Shown here piece by piece: positions 1-8,712 of a stretch of 11,182 nucleotides of DNA. The notes below the pieces were generated by a model. The model saw only the letters and a list, made by a program, of their open reading frames with translations, was not told where the DNA came from and did no database searches. The position numbers and the translations under genes were made by a program. The number at the start of each line of letters is the position of its first letter. The stretch's first letter is position 1. Origin of the DNA: Planctomycetaceae bacterium (GTDB lineage: Bacteria > Planctomycetota > Planctomycetia > Planctomycetales > Planctomycetaceae); assembly GCA_003503535.1 (NCBI GenBank), contig DOCI01000149.1, forward strand, positions 13,536 to 24,717, in the 5' to 3' direction.

Positions 1-296
1 TGAAACCTGACTAGCCGGGTGCCTGTCAACTCCCTGCGATTCTCTCCCAGTACTTCGACTTCACCATCGGTCGGATCGAGCAAACCGGCGATGATCGAAA
101 TTAATGTCGTTTTGCCACAACCGCTCGGGCCAACCAGAAGCGTCATTTCCCCATAACCGATCTCGACATCCACTCCACGAAGTGCACGCACAATCGTCTC
201 ACCAGCTCGAAACTCTTTCGTAAGGTTTCGACAACGAACCGCTGCATTATTCATCGCGGCGGGCTTGGGATCCTCCTTAGCGAAATCAATCGTCAT
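1..296 (-). CDS. ABC transporter ATP-binding protein, MacB/LolD/DevA type (partial, 3' end outside window)
   Basis: The first 98 residues of an ABC ATPase are present; the rest lies beyond coordinate 1. The translation shows the usual N-terminal layout: a short polar leader, a first beta strand (RCRNLTKEF, about 21-29), the segment [13 protein letters not shown] typical of the LolD/MacB/DevA branch, then a Walker A motif GPSGCGKT at residues 56-63, followed by [17 protein letters not shown]. The Q-loop, signature motif and Walker B are not in the window. It would supply ATP hydrolysis to the FtsX-type permease encoded 46 nt upstream. I chose the ATG at 296 because GGAG sits 5 nt before it. 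A second in-frame ATG at 254 has a strong AAGGAGGA upstream, but at 16 nt that spacing is too long to prefer. The family assignment is firm; the exported substrate is unknown. Confidence 0.93.
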   Translation of the reverse strand, partial: MTIDFAKEDPKPAAMNNAAVRCRNLTKEFRAGETIVRALRGVDVEIGYGEMTLLVGPSGCGKTTLISIIAGLLDPTDGEVEVLGENRRELTGTRLVRF

Positions 297-342
297 GGAC
301 ACTCCAGCAGAGTTCTTGCGTTCAGAATCATGATAATACCTG

Positions 343-1485
343 CTACTTGAATACAACTGCTGGCTCAAGCACGAGCACTTTATGAATACTTAAGAGACTG
401 GCTACGAGCACAATTAAACTGACGGCTCCTGCCGTGATCAGCATCACTTGCCAAGGGACGTACATTCCTCTCAGATCGGCTTGTCCTGAAGCACCGGTAA
501 TCTCAAAGAAGGCGCACGCCATCGCAATTCCAATCGAATAACCAATCGTTCCAACAATCAATGCCTGCAACAGAATCATTCGCAATAGCCGGACATTTGT
601 CACTCCCATCGCTTTGAGTGTGCCAAACTGTTTCAGATTTTCGATCGTAAACAGATAGAATGTTTGCCCTGCGATCGCGGCTCCCACAATAAAACCAAGC
701 ATCACTGTGATCCCAAAATTGATTGGAATTCCCGTATTCCTGATGTAATAGTTGATATTGAACCAGAAAAAATCATCTGACTGGATCGCCTGCAAACCTG
801 TCTGATCTGTGATTGCCTGGCAAAGTTTCTTCTTATTTACATCAGGCTCAGCTTTCACGAGGACGAACGACATGATATTCCGCTCCCGTGGAGCGTACTG
901 CGTTGCCTGAGAGTATCTGCTGAAGATGACCGGAAATGTCTGAAAGGGGGCACTTACTTTGCAGATGCCAACAATCACTGCACGATGATCGTTAATTTCC
1001 ATCGTTCGCCCGAGTTCCACAGGCTCGTTTGGATAAGTTAGAGAATAACCAGCTTCATCAATAATGATGGCATCAGGACGCGATAGATCGGCTATTGATC
1101 CCTGTATCATCTCTTTGGGAGCACCAATCATCGTCGAATCATCGATCCCAATCAGAATTGCCTGACGAAAGTCGCCATCATTCTGCTTCATACGGACCAG
1201 TCCCTTGTACATTTTGACGGCCCAGTCTACTCCTGCGACTCCACGCACTTGATACAGCCGATTCAACGACATCGGCTGGATTTCGTCGACATTCTGCCCA
1301 TACTTATCCAGCACCCAGATGTCGGGCTCCGTCACATCGAGGATTATGTGAGATGTTCTGCGCATCAGTCCTACAAAGATTGAAGACTGCTGAGCGATCA
1401 ATAACGAGCCAAACGCCACTCCAAAGACGATTCCCAGATATTTCGTGCGGTCACCGGTCAGCATCCGCCAGGCCAGCCATCTCAT
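343..1485 (-). CDS. ABC transporter permease, FtsX/MacB-like (DevC-type)
   Basis: 380-residue inner-membrane permease. One membrane segment is seen near residues 16-33, then a large extracytoplasmic domain of the MacB_PCD kind (about 40-250), then three further hydrophobic segments at about 254-277, 301-324 and 346-366, which form the FtsX domain. The stretch [22 protein letters not shown] (273-294, given in full here as a 20-residue-scale landmark by position: starts GQTFYLF, ends TLKAMG) is the coupling region typical of DevC-type permeases, and the C terminus LEPAVVFK also fits. Its ATG overlaps the stop of the upstream TetR gene as ATGA, which suggests translational coupling. The ATPase gene follows after 46 nt. 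DevC/MacB systems usually work with a periplasmic adaptor and an outer-membrane exit duct; neither is in the window. The role as an exporter is family knowledge; the substrate cannot be inferred. Confidence 0.9.
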   Translation of the reverse strand: MRWLAWRMLTGDRTKYLGIVFGVAFGSLLIAQQSSIFVGLMRRTSHIILDVTEPDIWVLDKYGQNVDEIQPMSLNRLYQVRGVAGVDWAVKMYKGLVRMKQNDGDFRQAILIGIDDSTMIGAPKEMIQGSIADLSRPDAIIIDEAGYSLTYPNEPVELGRTMEINDHRAVIVGICKVSAPFQTFPVIFSRYSQATQYAPRERNIMSFVLVKAEPDVNKKKLCQAITDQTGLQAIQSDDFFWFNINYYIRNTGIPINFGITVMLGFIVGAAIAGQTFYLFTIENLKQFGTLKAMGVTNVRLLRMILLQALIVGTIGYSIGIAMACAFFEITGASGQADLRGMYVPWQVMLITAGAVSLIVLVASLLSIHKVLVLEPAVVFK

Positions 1486-2114
1486 AATGAAGTCTCCTGG
1501 CTGACTGAAAGCGATTGAATTCCCTGTAGACTGAATTCACAGATATGTCGTGCCAGATAGCTCACATCGAACAGAGATTCGAATTCGTCATCGCCGATCA
1601 GCAGTTTCCCGATGGGCCGATGAAATCGATAAAGTAGACACTGGCCAACTACACTGAATGCAAGCAGATGTTTCTTCGAGAGAGTTAATGTTGACGGAAC
1701 CATTTCCTCAATGATGCTCATCAATATCGAAAACTTAGGTCCGATATAACTTTGCACCAACTCAGTGCAAGCCAAAGTTGGCCGTGCCATCTCCCGCATC
1801 ATTAGTTCCACATGCCAGGTCGGCGATTCCCGATCCAGCATGTCGGCCATCATATGCTCGATGAAGTAATAAAGTTTCCTCTCGGCTGGCAATTCTGCTG
1901 GAATCAGAAGCGGTTCGTCCTCTTCCCCTTCACAATGTGCTCGCTTGACAGCTTCAATGTAGAGTTTTTGTTTATCGCCAAAATGATAATTAATCGATGC
2001 CAGGTTCACGTCGGCCCTCTTACATATTTCACGAACCGTCGCCTGTTCAAAGCCTTTCTCTGCGAAGACCTCACCAGCTGCATCAATAATTCGAGTTTTT
2101 GTGATTTCAGACAT
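1482..2114 (-). CDS. TetR-family transcriptional regulator, CecR (YbiH)-like
   Basis: 210-residue DNA-binding repressor. The N-terminal TetR domain is clear: TRIIDAAGEVFAEKGFE (7-23), helix-turn-helix ATVREICKRADVNLASINYHF (25-45, recognition helix around 36-45) and the following GDKQKLYIEAV. The C-terminal part has landmarks of the CecR/DUF1956 group: MMREMARPTLA (105-115), Y123 to F128 and VVGQCLLYRFHRP (155-167). E. coli CecR controls an ABC/HlyD export operon next to it, and the arrangement here (regulator, then permease and ATPase on the same strand) is alike. A perfect palindrome lies 19-36 bp before the start codon, so autoregulation is likely. The ATG at 2114 has no clear ribosome binding site. 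The TetR call is firm; the CecR subgroup is probable; the inducer is unknown. Confidence 0.9.
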   Translation of the reverse strand: MSEITKTRIIDAAGEVFAEKGFEQATVREICKRADVNLASINYHFGDKQKLYIEAVKRAHCEGEEDEPLLIPAELPAERKLYYFIEHMMADMLDRESPTWHVELMMREMARPTLACTELVQSYIGPKFSILMSIIEEMVPSTLTLSKKHLLAFSVVGQCLLYRFHRPIGKLLIGDDEFESLFDVSYLARHICEFSLQGIQSLSVSQETSL

Positions 2115-2132
2115 TGAGATTCATACATATGT

Positions 2133-2150
2133 TTCAAACGGCTGTTTGAA
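2133..2150. promoter_or_regulatory. Probable TetR-type operator (perfect inverted repeat)
   Basis: TTCAAACGGCTGTTTGAA has 7-bp arms that match perfectly around a 4-bp centre. It lies 18 bp before the TetR start codon and just downstream of the predicted -10, so a bound dimer would cover the transcription start. The CAAAC-N4-GTTTG core resembles the CAAAC/GTTTG-type palindromes bound by PsrA, another TetR-family protein; this is a similarity of shape and does not show the same regulator. The site is seen directly; its function is inferred from position. Confidence 0.65.
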
Positions 2151-2153
2151 TTA

Positions 2154-2181
2154 ATGATAGATGTTCAGCACTGAAATACAA
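2154..2181 (-). promoter_or_regulatory. Possible sigma-70-like promoter for the TetR-ABC operon
   Basis: On the minus strand, TTGTAT (2181-2176) and TATCAT (2159-2154) are separated by 16 bp, each matching four or five of the six consensus bases. The start of transcription would fall inside the palindrome at 2133-2150, giving a short leader to the ATG at 2114. The region is AT-rich, so chance matches are possible. Confidence 0.4.
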
Positions 2182-2189
2182 ATGGGAAT

Positions 2190-2209
2190 CTGAATAATTA
2201 ACAATTCAG
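2190..2209. repeat. Short inverted repeat upstream of the TetR promoter
   Basis: CTGAAT and ATTCAG form 6-bp arms around an 8-bp AT-rich centre, located just upstream of the proposed -35. It could be a second regulator site or chance symmetry in AT-rich DNA. It does not share sequence with the operator at 2133-2150. Confidence 0.25.
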
Positions 2210-2271
2210 CCATTCAGGAGTGACTGGGGACGGACCGAAACGCAACCACAGATTCGTTTTAAACAATCAGC

Positions 2272-2282
2272 AAAAAAAAAGT

Positions 2283-2291
<9 letters not shown>
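2272..2291 (-). terminator. Possible intrinsic terminator overlapping the uvrB stop codon
   Basis: On the minus strand AAAAAG-TGAA-CTTTTT forms a 6-bp stem with the TGA stop in its loop, followed directly by further T residues (nine T in a row in total). The T-tract is good but the stem is nearly all A-T and weak, so efficient termination is doubtful. Confidence 0.3.
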
Positions 2292-4367
<2,076 letters not shown>

Positions 4368-4408
4368 CGCTTCACTTTCAAAAGTTTTTGTTCAATAAAT
4401 CGAAGCCT

Positions 4409-4440
4409 GTAGGTTGGGTTAGCAGAATGCGTAACCCAAC
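4409..4440 (+). repeat. REP-like element A: GTAG head plus hairpin
   Basis: A GTAG tetranucleotide (4409-4412) is followed at once by perfect 9-bp arms GTTGGGTTA (4413-4421) and TAACCCAAC (4432-4440) around a 10-nt centre. Within the centre, GC and GC can pair further with one bulged G. A GTAG or GGAG head next to an imperfect hairpin is the hallmark of REP sequences mobilised by RAYT (TnpA-REP) transposases. No RAYT gene is in the window. Element A differs in stem sequence from the pair at 4478-4545. Confidence 0.6.
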
Positions 4441-4477
4441 ATAGTGGAACTCAAGTCTCCGCAATTATTTCACATGT

Positions 4478-4545
4478 GTAGGTCAGGCTGTGCCTGACGA
4501 AATGTGCGTTCCACGATGAGAGTCGTCAGGCACAGCCTGACCTGC
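4478..4545. repeat. Inverted pair of REP-like hairpins (BIME-like)
   Basis: Two copies of one hairpin face each other. The left copy (4478-4500) has GTAG, then GTCAGGC-TGT-GCCTGAC, then GA. The right copy (4523-4545) is its reverse complement with a GCAG head in place of GTAG, so 22 of 23 positions agree. They are separated by 22 bp. Each arm is itself a 7-bp palindrome with a 3-nt loop, and the two arms can also pair with each other into one long stem. Lying 21 bp after the stop of the upstream gene, the structure could also end transcription or protect the 3' end of that mRNA, though no T-tract follows it. Confidence 0.7.
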
Positions 4546-4565
4546 ACCAATGAGGGCAAATTGCC

Positions 4566-5615
4566 TCAATTCAATTCCGGAACAATCAGTTCCACATTCA
4601 CCAGTTCCCGATCACGGCGAACAGTCATGCGGAGGGCATCTCCTTTGCGGAGTTCCTGGAGTTGGGCATAAAACTCCCGGCACGATTGAATGAGTTCATC
4701 ATTGATCAGCACAATCAGATCATCCTGCTGCAATCCAATCGCTTCTGCAGTCGAACCCGGCATCACAAAATCGATATAGGCAGGAGTGCGAGGAACGACA
4801 TCGGGCACGAGACGAAACCCTAATCCTGACGTATCAACCGGTCTGATGACAGGCGGCAATTCAATGCTGTCATCTGTTATCACTTCACCACGCACGAGTT
4901 TCTCAATCGTTTCACGTACATCGGACAAGGGAATCGCGTAATTGATCCAAAGATTTGAGCGACTGTCTTTTAATTCCTTGCCGATAATCCCCAGCAACTT
5001 CCCGTCCTGCGTCGTTAATGCTCCTCCAGCTGCTCCCGGATTATTCATCACTGCATCGACAATAAAAACATCCCCTTTATAAGGAATATCAAACCGTCCA
5101 CGACGGGCTGCCAGTGGAGTCAGCATGGCGATGACACCGTGGATCACCGAAACCGGTTCATCACCGGCAGCGACATTAAACATATTGCTGAAACCGAGTA
5201 CGGGAGTTCCTGGTCCACTGCGGCTGACTTCCGTCAGGTCAAAATACGGAGCGTTAATCACTTCCACTTTCAACACCGCCAAACCCGCTTCACCTGCTCC
5301 TGAAATAAATTGAGCTGGTAAGCGGCGACCATTGTCGAGGACGGCAATAATCTGATCCGTATCGAGTAAATGATTCCAGACCGTCAGAATATGGCCATCC
5401 GGGGAAATCAAGAAGCCAGTCCCATAGTTGGCCAGATTTTTTAGGCCACCCGCCCCATACAATTTGACAGTCTTAGGCAAGACTTCCTGCAGGACTTCGT
5501 TTTGTGAAGCCGCAGCTTGATTGGACTGTCCAATTGAAAATGCCAGGAGGACTGTCGCTGTAATGATGCAGGACGGTATTTGTCGGAGTTGGATTGTTAA
5601 AATTGGAGTTGCCAT
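4566..5615 (-). CDS. HtrA/Deg-like trypsin-fold PDZ protein, catalytic residues lost (pseudoprotease)
   Basis: 349-residue secreted protein. A hydrophobic segment at about 14-29 followed by AAAS near 34-37 suggests a signal peptide. The trypsin-like domain (about 45-240) aligns with the HtrA landmarks: GTGFLISPDGHILTVWNHLL (65-84) keeps the histidine at 82, but the usual Asp before LAVLKV is Gly111, and the nucleophile motif GNSGGPL reads GAAGGAL (194-200), which puts Ala196 where Ser is needed. Peptidase activity is therefore not expected. A PDZ domain follows at about 262-345 (IDFVMPGSTAEAIGLQQDDLIVLIND). The gene starts 22 nt after the stop of an intact HtrA-like protease, so the two are probably co-transcribed. 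By analogy with other inactive HtrA paralogues it may bind peptides, cap or regulate the active partner, or act as a scaffold; this is inference. The ATG at 5615 lacks a strong ribosome binding site. Confidence 0.85.
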   Translation of the reverse strand: MATPILTIQLRQIPSCIITATVLLAFSIGQSNQAAASQNEVLQEVLPKTVKLYGAGGLKNLANYGTGFLISPDGHILTVWNHLLDTDQIIAVLDNGRRLPAQFISGAGEAGLAVLKVEVINAPYFDLTEVSRSGPGTPVLGFSNMFNVAAGDEPVSVIHGVIAMLTPLAARRGRFDIPYKGDVFIVDAVMNNPGAAGGALTTQDGKLLGIIGKELKDSRSNLWINYAIPLSDVRETIEKLVRGEVITDDSIELPPVIRPVDTSGLGFRLVPDVVPRTPAYIDFVMPGSTAEAIGLQQDDLIVLINDELIQSCREFYAQLQELRKGDALRMTVRRDRELVNVELIVPELN

Positions 5616-5637
5616 TCAATTGTATTCGATAATTTTA

Positions 5638-7443
5638 TTACAGTTTTGGATCATCAACCGCTTCGGTTTTCATTTCATTGACTTGCAAAATAATCTCCGG
5701 CTGACCGGCAACGATGATCTTCAATTCCTGGGGAACTGCGTATGGACCTCCTGTTTTCCAACCGTGAATGCGAACTCCACATTCCGGGCGATCTTCTGAA
5801 AACTTAGTATCCCAGCCAACCAGTTGCTTTGCCGTCCGATCAAAATACCAGCGAATCTGTCGATCTTCATGCAATGTCGAAAGTACATCCACTTTTGCCC
5901 CCACACCATCGAGAGGTTCGCTTCCAATATAGAGAATTTCTGAAAAGTTCTCAGGTCCGCTGATCAATAGTTGCTGCAGTTCCCGCAGTGACATCAACAT
6001 TCCTGAAGAATAGGGACCAGCCGTGAACGTTTCTGGACGCCCCGAATCCAACAGAAAAACCTGACCTTCCGCTGGGACTTCGAACAGACTGGCAAAATCT
6101 GCGAGGACCAGTCGGTATGCCCCTCCGTCTTTCACGTTGCCGGTCAAGGTCCATTTTTGACTCGACTGACCAAAATCTCCCAGACTTTTCAATGTCGCCA
6201 GCAGTTCTTCCTGCCTGGTTCGATTAAAATAATAATTCGCGAATCCGATTCTGCTTTCGTATAAATGAGCATATTCCTCTGGGATCTCTGGTGCTTTCTG
6301 ATGCGGGAGCATTGGTATCGGGGGAACATTCTCCGGCTTTTCTTCAGGCTCTTCGGCCGGTGCAGGGGCGGAGGCAAATTCGATCAACTCTCCAACAGAA
6401 TGCAATGCTTCCAGGCGAGGATAAATTTCGTAACGTTCTCCATCGCGTCGATAGACCAGAGGGATCTTCCAGCCTTTTGGATAGATCCCCAGCACATTTT
6501 TGAACTGATTCACGCTCCCAATCGGCCGACCTCCGAAGGAAACGATTTCATCCCCGGTTCGTAATCCATGAAAGAAGGCACTGCATGTTGGTAAAACCGT
6601 TGCAACAATCACATTGGAAAATTCATCGGTGCGGACCGTTGCTCCCAAAGTCGCGTGATCGACAACGCGTCCACTTTGGAGATGATCGCTGAAGTTTTTG
6701 ATCTGATTAATTGAAATCGCATAGCCAGCTCCGGCATTCACACGACCTCGCTTTTCAACGGAAATTCTCCCGTTAATTCCGATCACTTCTCCCTGTTCAT
6801 TAAACAGCGGCCCACCTGAATTTCCTGGATTGATGGAGGTATCGACCTGAATGCAATCGGTATATTCCAGAAATGTGCCGGCTGGATACTGATAACGCTG
6901 TACGCCACTTACCATACCGAACGTTAATGTGGGCACAAAATCATCAGCCAGCAGAAATGGATTTCCCATCGCAAACGCCCAGTCGCCAACTTTAACGGTA
7001 TCGCTGTCTCCAAGTGGAGCGAATGGGAAATCGTCACGTCCCAGTAGACGAATCATGGCGACATCGCCCGTCGGGTCGATTCCGATCAGCACAGCATCGT
7101 AAACGATGCCGTCACTCAACCCACACTTCAAAAAGGGACCAGCTCCTTCCACAACGTGGAAGTTCGTCAGTGTCAGTCCATCTGGTGAAATGAGAACGCC
7201 AGATCCTCCGCCACGTCCATCAGGAGGAAAGATCGCAACGACAGCCGGGGTCACTTTATCGATGGCAGTGATTCGCGCCTGCTCTGCGTCCAGTACGTCT
7301 TTTGGCAATTCAATTTGAGCAAAAACGTTCTGAGTAAAACTCACAGCACAGAGCACTGCGCAGCAATACATTACTGCTCTCACTGGACGAAAGCTGTTTA
7401 GAGTCTGATTTGAGTCAGGCAAACTATTTAATGAGTCGTGCAT
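5638..7443 (-). CDS. HtrA/Deg-like serine protease with PDZ and an extra C-terminal domain
   Basis: 601 residues from the ATG at 7443. A long N region precedes a hydrophobic stretch (about 24-41, MYCCAVLCAVSF) with likely cleavage after VFA, so the protein should act in the periplasm. The S1C protease domain (about 55-250) keeps the triad: His96 in LTNFHVV, Asp127 in GDVAMI, Ser209 in NPGNSGGPL. A PDZ domain spans about 262-345 (LRTGDEIVSFGGRPI). A Pro/Glu-rich linker (about 358-390) leads to a C-terminal region of about 200 residues that is not part of usual HtrA proteins; its segment with YIGSEPLDGVGAKVDVL and WYFDRTAKQLVGWDT weakly recalls LolA-like beta sheets. Start choice: the frame opens at a TTG (7485), but ATG 7443 is preferred; it overlaps the upstream gene by 20 nt. 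An ATG at 7371, directly at the hydrophobic core, is an alternative. Substrates are unknown. Confidence 0.92.
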   Translation of the reverse strand: MHDSLNSLPDSNQTLNSFRPVRAVMYCCAVLCAVSFTQNVFAQIELPKDVLDAEQARITAIDKVTPAVVAIFPPDGRGGGSGVLISPDGLTLTNFHVVEGAGPFLKCGLSDGIVYDAVLIGIDPTGDVAMIRLLGRDDFPFAPLGDSDTVKVGDWAFAMGNPFLLADDFVPTLTFGMVSGVQRYQYPAGTFLEYTDCIQVDTSINPGNSGGPLFNEQGEVIGINGRISVEKRGRVNAGAGYAISINQIKNFSDHLQSGRVVDHATLGATVRTDEFSNVIVATVLPTCSAFFHGLRTGDEIVSFGGRPIGSVNQFKNVLGIYPKGWKIPLVYRRDGERYEIYPRLEALHSVGELIEFASAPAPAEEPEEKPENVPPIPMLPHQKAPEIPEEYAHLYESRIGFANYYFNRTRQEELLATLKSLGDFGQSSQKWTLTGNVKDGGAYRLVLADFASLFEVPAEGQVFLLDSGRPETFTAGPYSSGMLMSLRELQQLLISGPENFSEILYIGSEPLDGVGAKVDVLSTLHEDRQIRWYFDRTAKQLVGWDTKFSEDRPECGVRIHGWKTGGPYAVPQELKIIVAGQPEIILQVNEMKTEAVDDPKL

Positions 7444-8707
7444 CTGCAATATCCAGGTGATCGCCAATATCGAGTCCTTTTCCAAAGTCGACAGTAATCT
7501 TCAAAAATCGTTTTCCAACCAGCGATAAATCGAGCGGAATCGCAGAGTCCCGAGCCGTAATGTTTTGTGTGAAAAGCACTTCATCGTCGGCAGAAATTAT
7601 AACATCCACATTGCCATGGCCAGCCATCGCAACAGCAGCATCGATCCCCAGTGTCGCCTGGAGTCGAGAAAATTCTCCCGCCAGTCGGTAAGTTAATGTT
7701 GTCTTTGAATGAACCCACAATCCTTTGGAATACTTCTTCTTACCGATTTGCAATGGGGAACCATCAACCGTGCGATCGCGTTGGAATTCCCAGACGGTAT
7801 CGAAAAACGGAGTGTACTCAGTTCCTTCAGGTACCATATCTGACAGATAGACGATCCGACCTAGACTGAAATCGAGTTGAGCAATTGATTCCAGTGGCAA
7901 GACGACCTGCTCGCCGGGGCCCGTTCTCACCATCATTTGTCCCTCAGAAACGGAGACCTGATTGACGAATAATGATTCCCCGGAGGTTGTTTTCAGCGCA
8001 CAGGTCGCAGTTTGATTCGGCATCATCTCGGTAGGGTGAATGATGCCGAAGACTTTAGCCAGCCGGACTGGGATTTCATTTCCATCATACAGGAATTGAA
8101 CATTTTCCGTGTTGTATTGTGTGACAACACCCGCCAGAAAATCGAGGACTTCGCCTTTTTGAATGACGAGACGATCGTCCGAGTAAGGCTTTTGAATGAG
8201 GGTGTTCCATTGTTCCCGGGTGGTTGCATTCAAGGTCTTGAAACATAACGATTTGACATTCTTCAACGGAACGGTCATCGCACCAAGTGAGGCCGATTCG
8301 AAAGTCACATTCAAACCATCAGTGATTGCATTTCGACCAATCAGATGCGATCCGTCTGTAAGAAGCAGATTCTGAATCCCCGCTTCTTCGGTCATATTGA
8401 CAGGTTTGTGATCTTGCCATGTGATATTCATCACCCGGTCCAATGCCACAACCTTAACCGCATCCCCGGCATTGAGAACCAATTGTTTGGCATCAAGGGA
8501 AACCACTTCGCCAACCACAGTCTGTCCATCCAGACTGGTCACCTCAACTTGAGCCAAAGTGACTGAACCTGTGAGTCCCAACATCACGAATGTGACCAGG
8601 ACAGTCCGCAAAAGGAATTCAATACCCGTTCCTGGAATGGAATTAATGCATGAAAATGATTTCAAAAGTGACTCCTGTCTCATAAAGGATTCGAGTGCGT
8701 CCTGCAT
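7424..8707 (-). CDS. Secreted NPCBM-domain protein with repeated small beta units
   Basis: 427 residues. A 30-residue polar N region precedes a hydrophobic core (about 31-49) and a likely cut after TLA (50-52), so the protein is exported. Residues about 284-426 form an NPCBM domain, a beta-sandwich named for glycosidases and thought to bind carbohydrate: YLSDMVPEGTEYTPFFDTVW, then KKKYSKGLWVHSKTTLTYRL, and FGKGLDIGDHLDIADARL at the end. Before it lie about four units of 40-45 residues with a DG/KG...G.V....V.F/L.....V.L..V..I pattern (about 57-97, 115-156, 178-222, 236-282), possibly Sm-like or SH3-like barrels. It begins 5 nt after the upstream stop and overlaps the next gene by 20 nt, so it belongs to this operon. 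The ATG at 8707 is used; ATG at codon 9 is an alternative. No enzymatic domain was recognised. Confidence 0.85.
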   Translation of the reverse strand: MQDALESFMRQESLLKSFSCINSIPGTGIEFLLRTVLVTFVMLGLTGSVTLAQVEVTSLDGQTVVGEVVSLDAKQLVLNAGDAVKVVALDRVMNITWQDHKPVNMTEEAGIQNLLLTDGSHLIGRNAITDGLNVTFESASLGAMTVPLKNVKSLCFKTLNATTREQWNTLIQKPYSDDRLVIQKGEVLDFLAGVVTQYNTENVQFLYDGNEIPVRLAKVFGIIHPTEMMPNQTATCALKTTSGESLFVNQVSVSEGQMMVRTGPGEQVVLPLESIAQLDFSLGRIVYLSDMVPEGTEYTPFFDTVWEFQRDRTVDGSPLQIGKKKYSKGLWVHSKTTLTYRLAGEFSRLQATLGIDAAVAMAGHGNVDVIISADDEVLFTQNITARDSAIPLDLSLVGKRFLKITVDFGKGLDIGDHLDIADARLIK

Positions 8708-8712
8708 CCCGA

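Noticed and set aside
329..331. Twelve-codon frame ([12 protein letters not shown]) between permease and ATPase genes
   Set aside because: It is too short, has no ribosome binding site, and ends across the ATPase start codon; a leader or coupling role cannot be supported.
4368..4408. SOS/LexA box or clear promoter directly before uvrB
   Set aside because: No CTGT-N8-ACAG or GAAC-N4-GTTC type site and no convincing -35/-10 pair could be found; lineage-specific LexA motifs cannot be excluded.
4478..4545. Inverted pair read as a MITE or as insertion-sequence ends
   Set aside because: The arms are 22 bp apart with no coding space, each arm is its own hairpin, and no target-site duplication flanks them; a REP/BIME reading fits better.
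7444..7485. TTG-initiated extension of the HtrA-like protease
   Set aside because: It would overlap the NPCBM gene by 62 nt, start at a TTG without a ribosome binding site, and put a second polar segment before the signal peptide.
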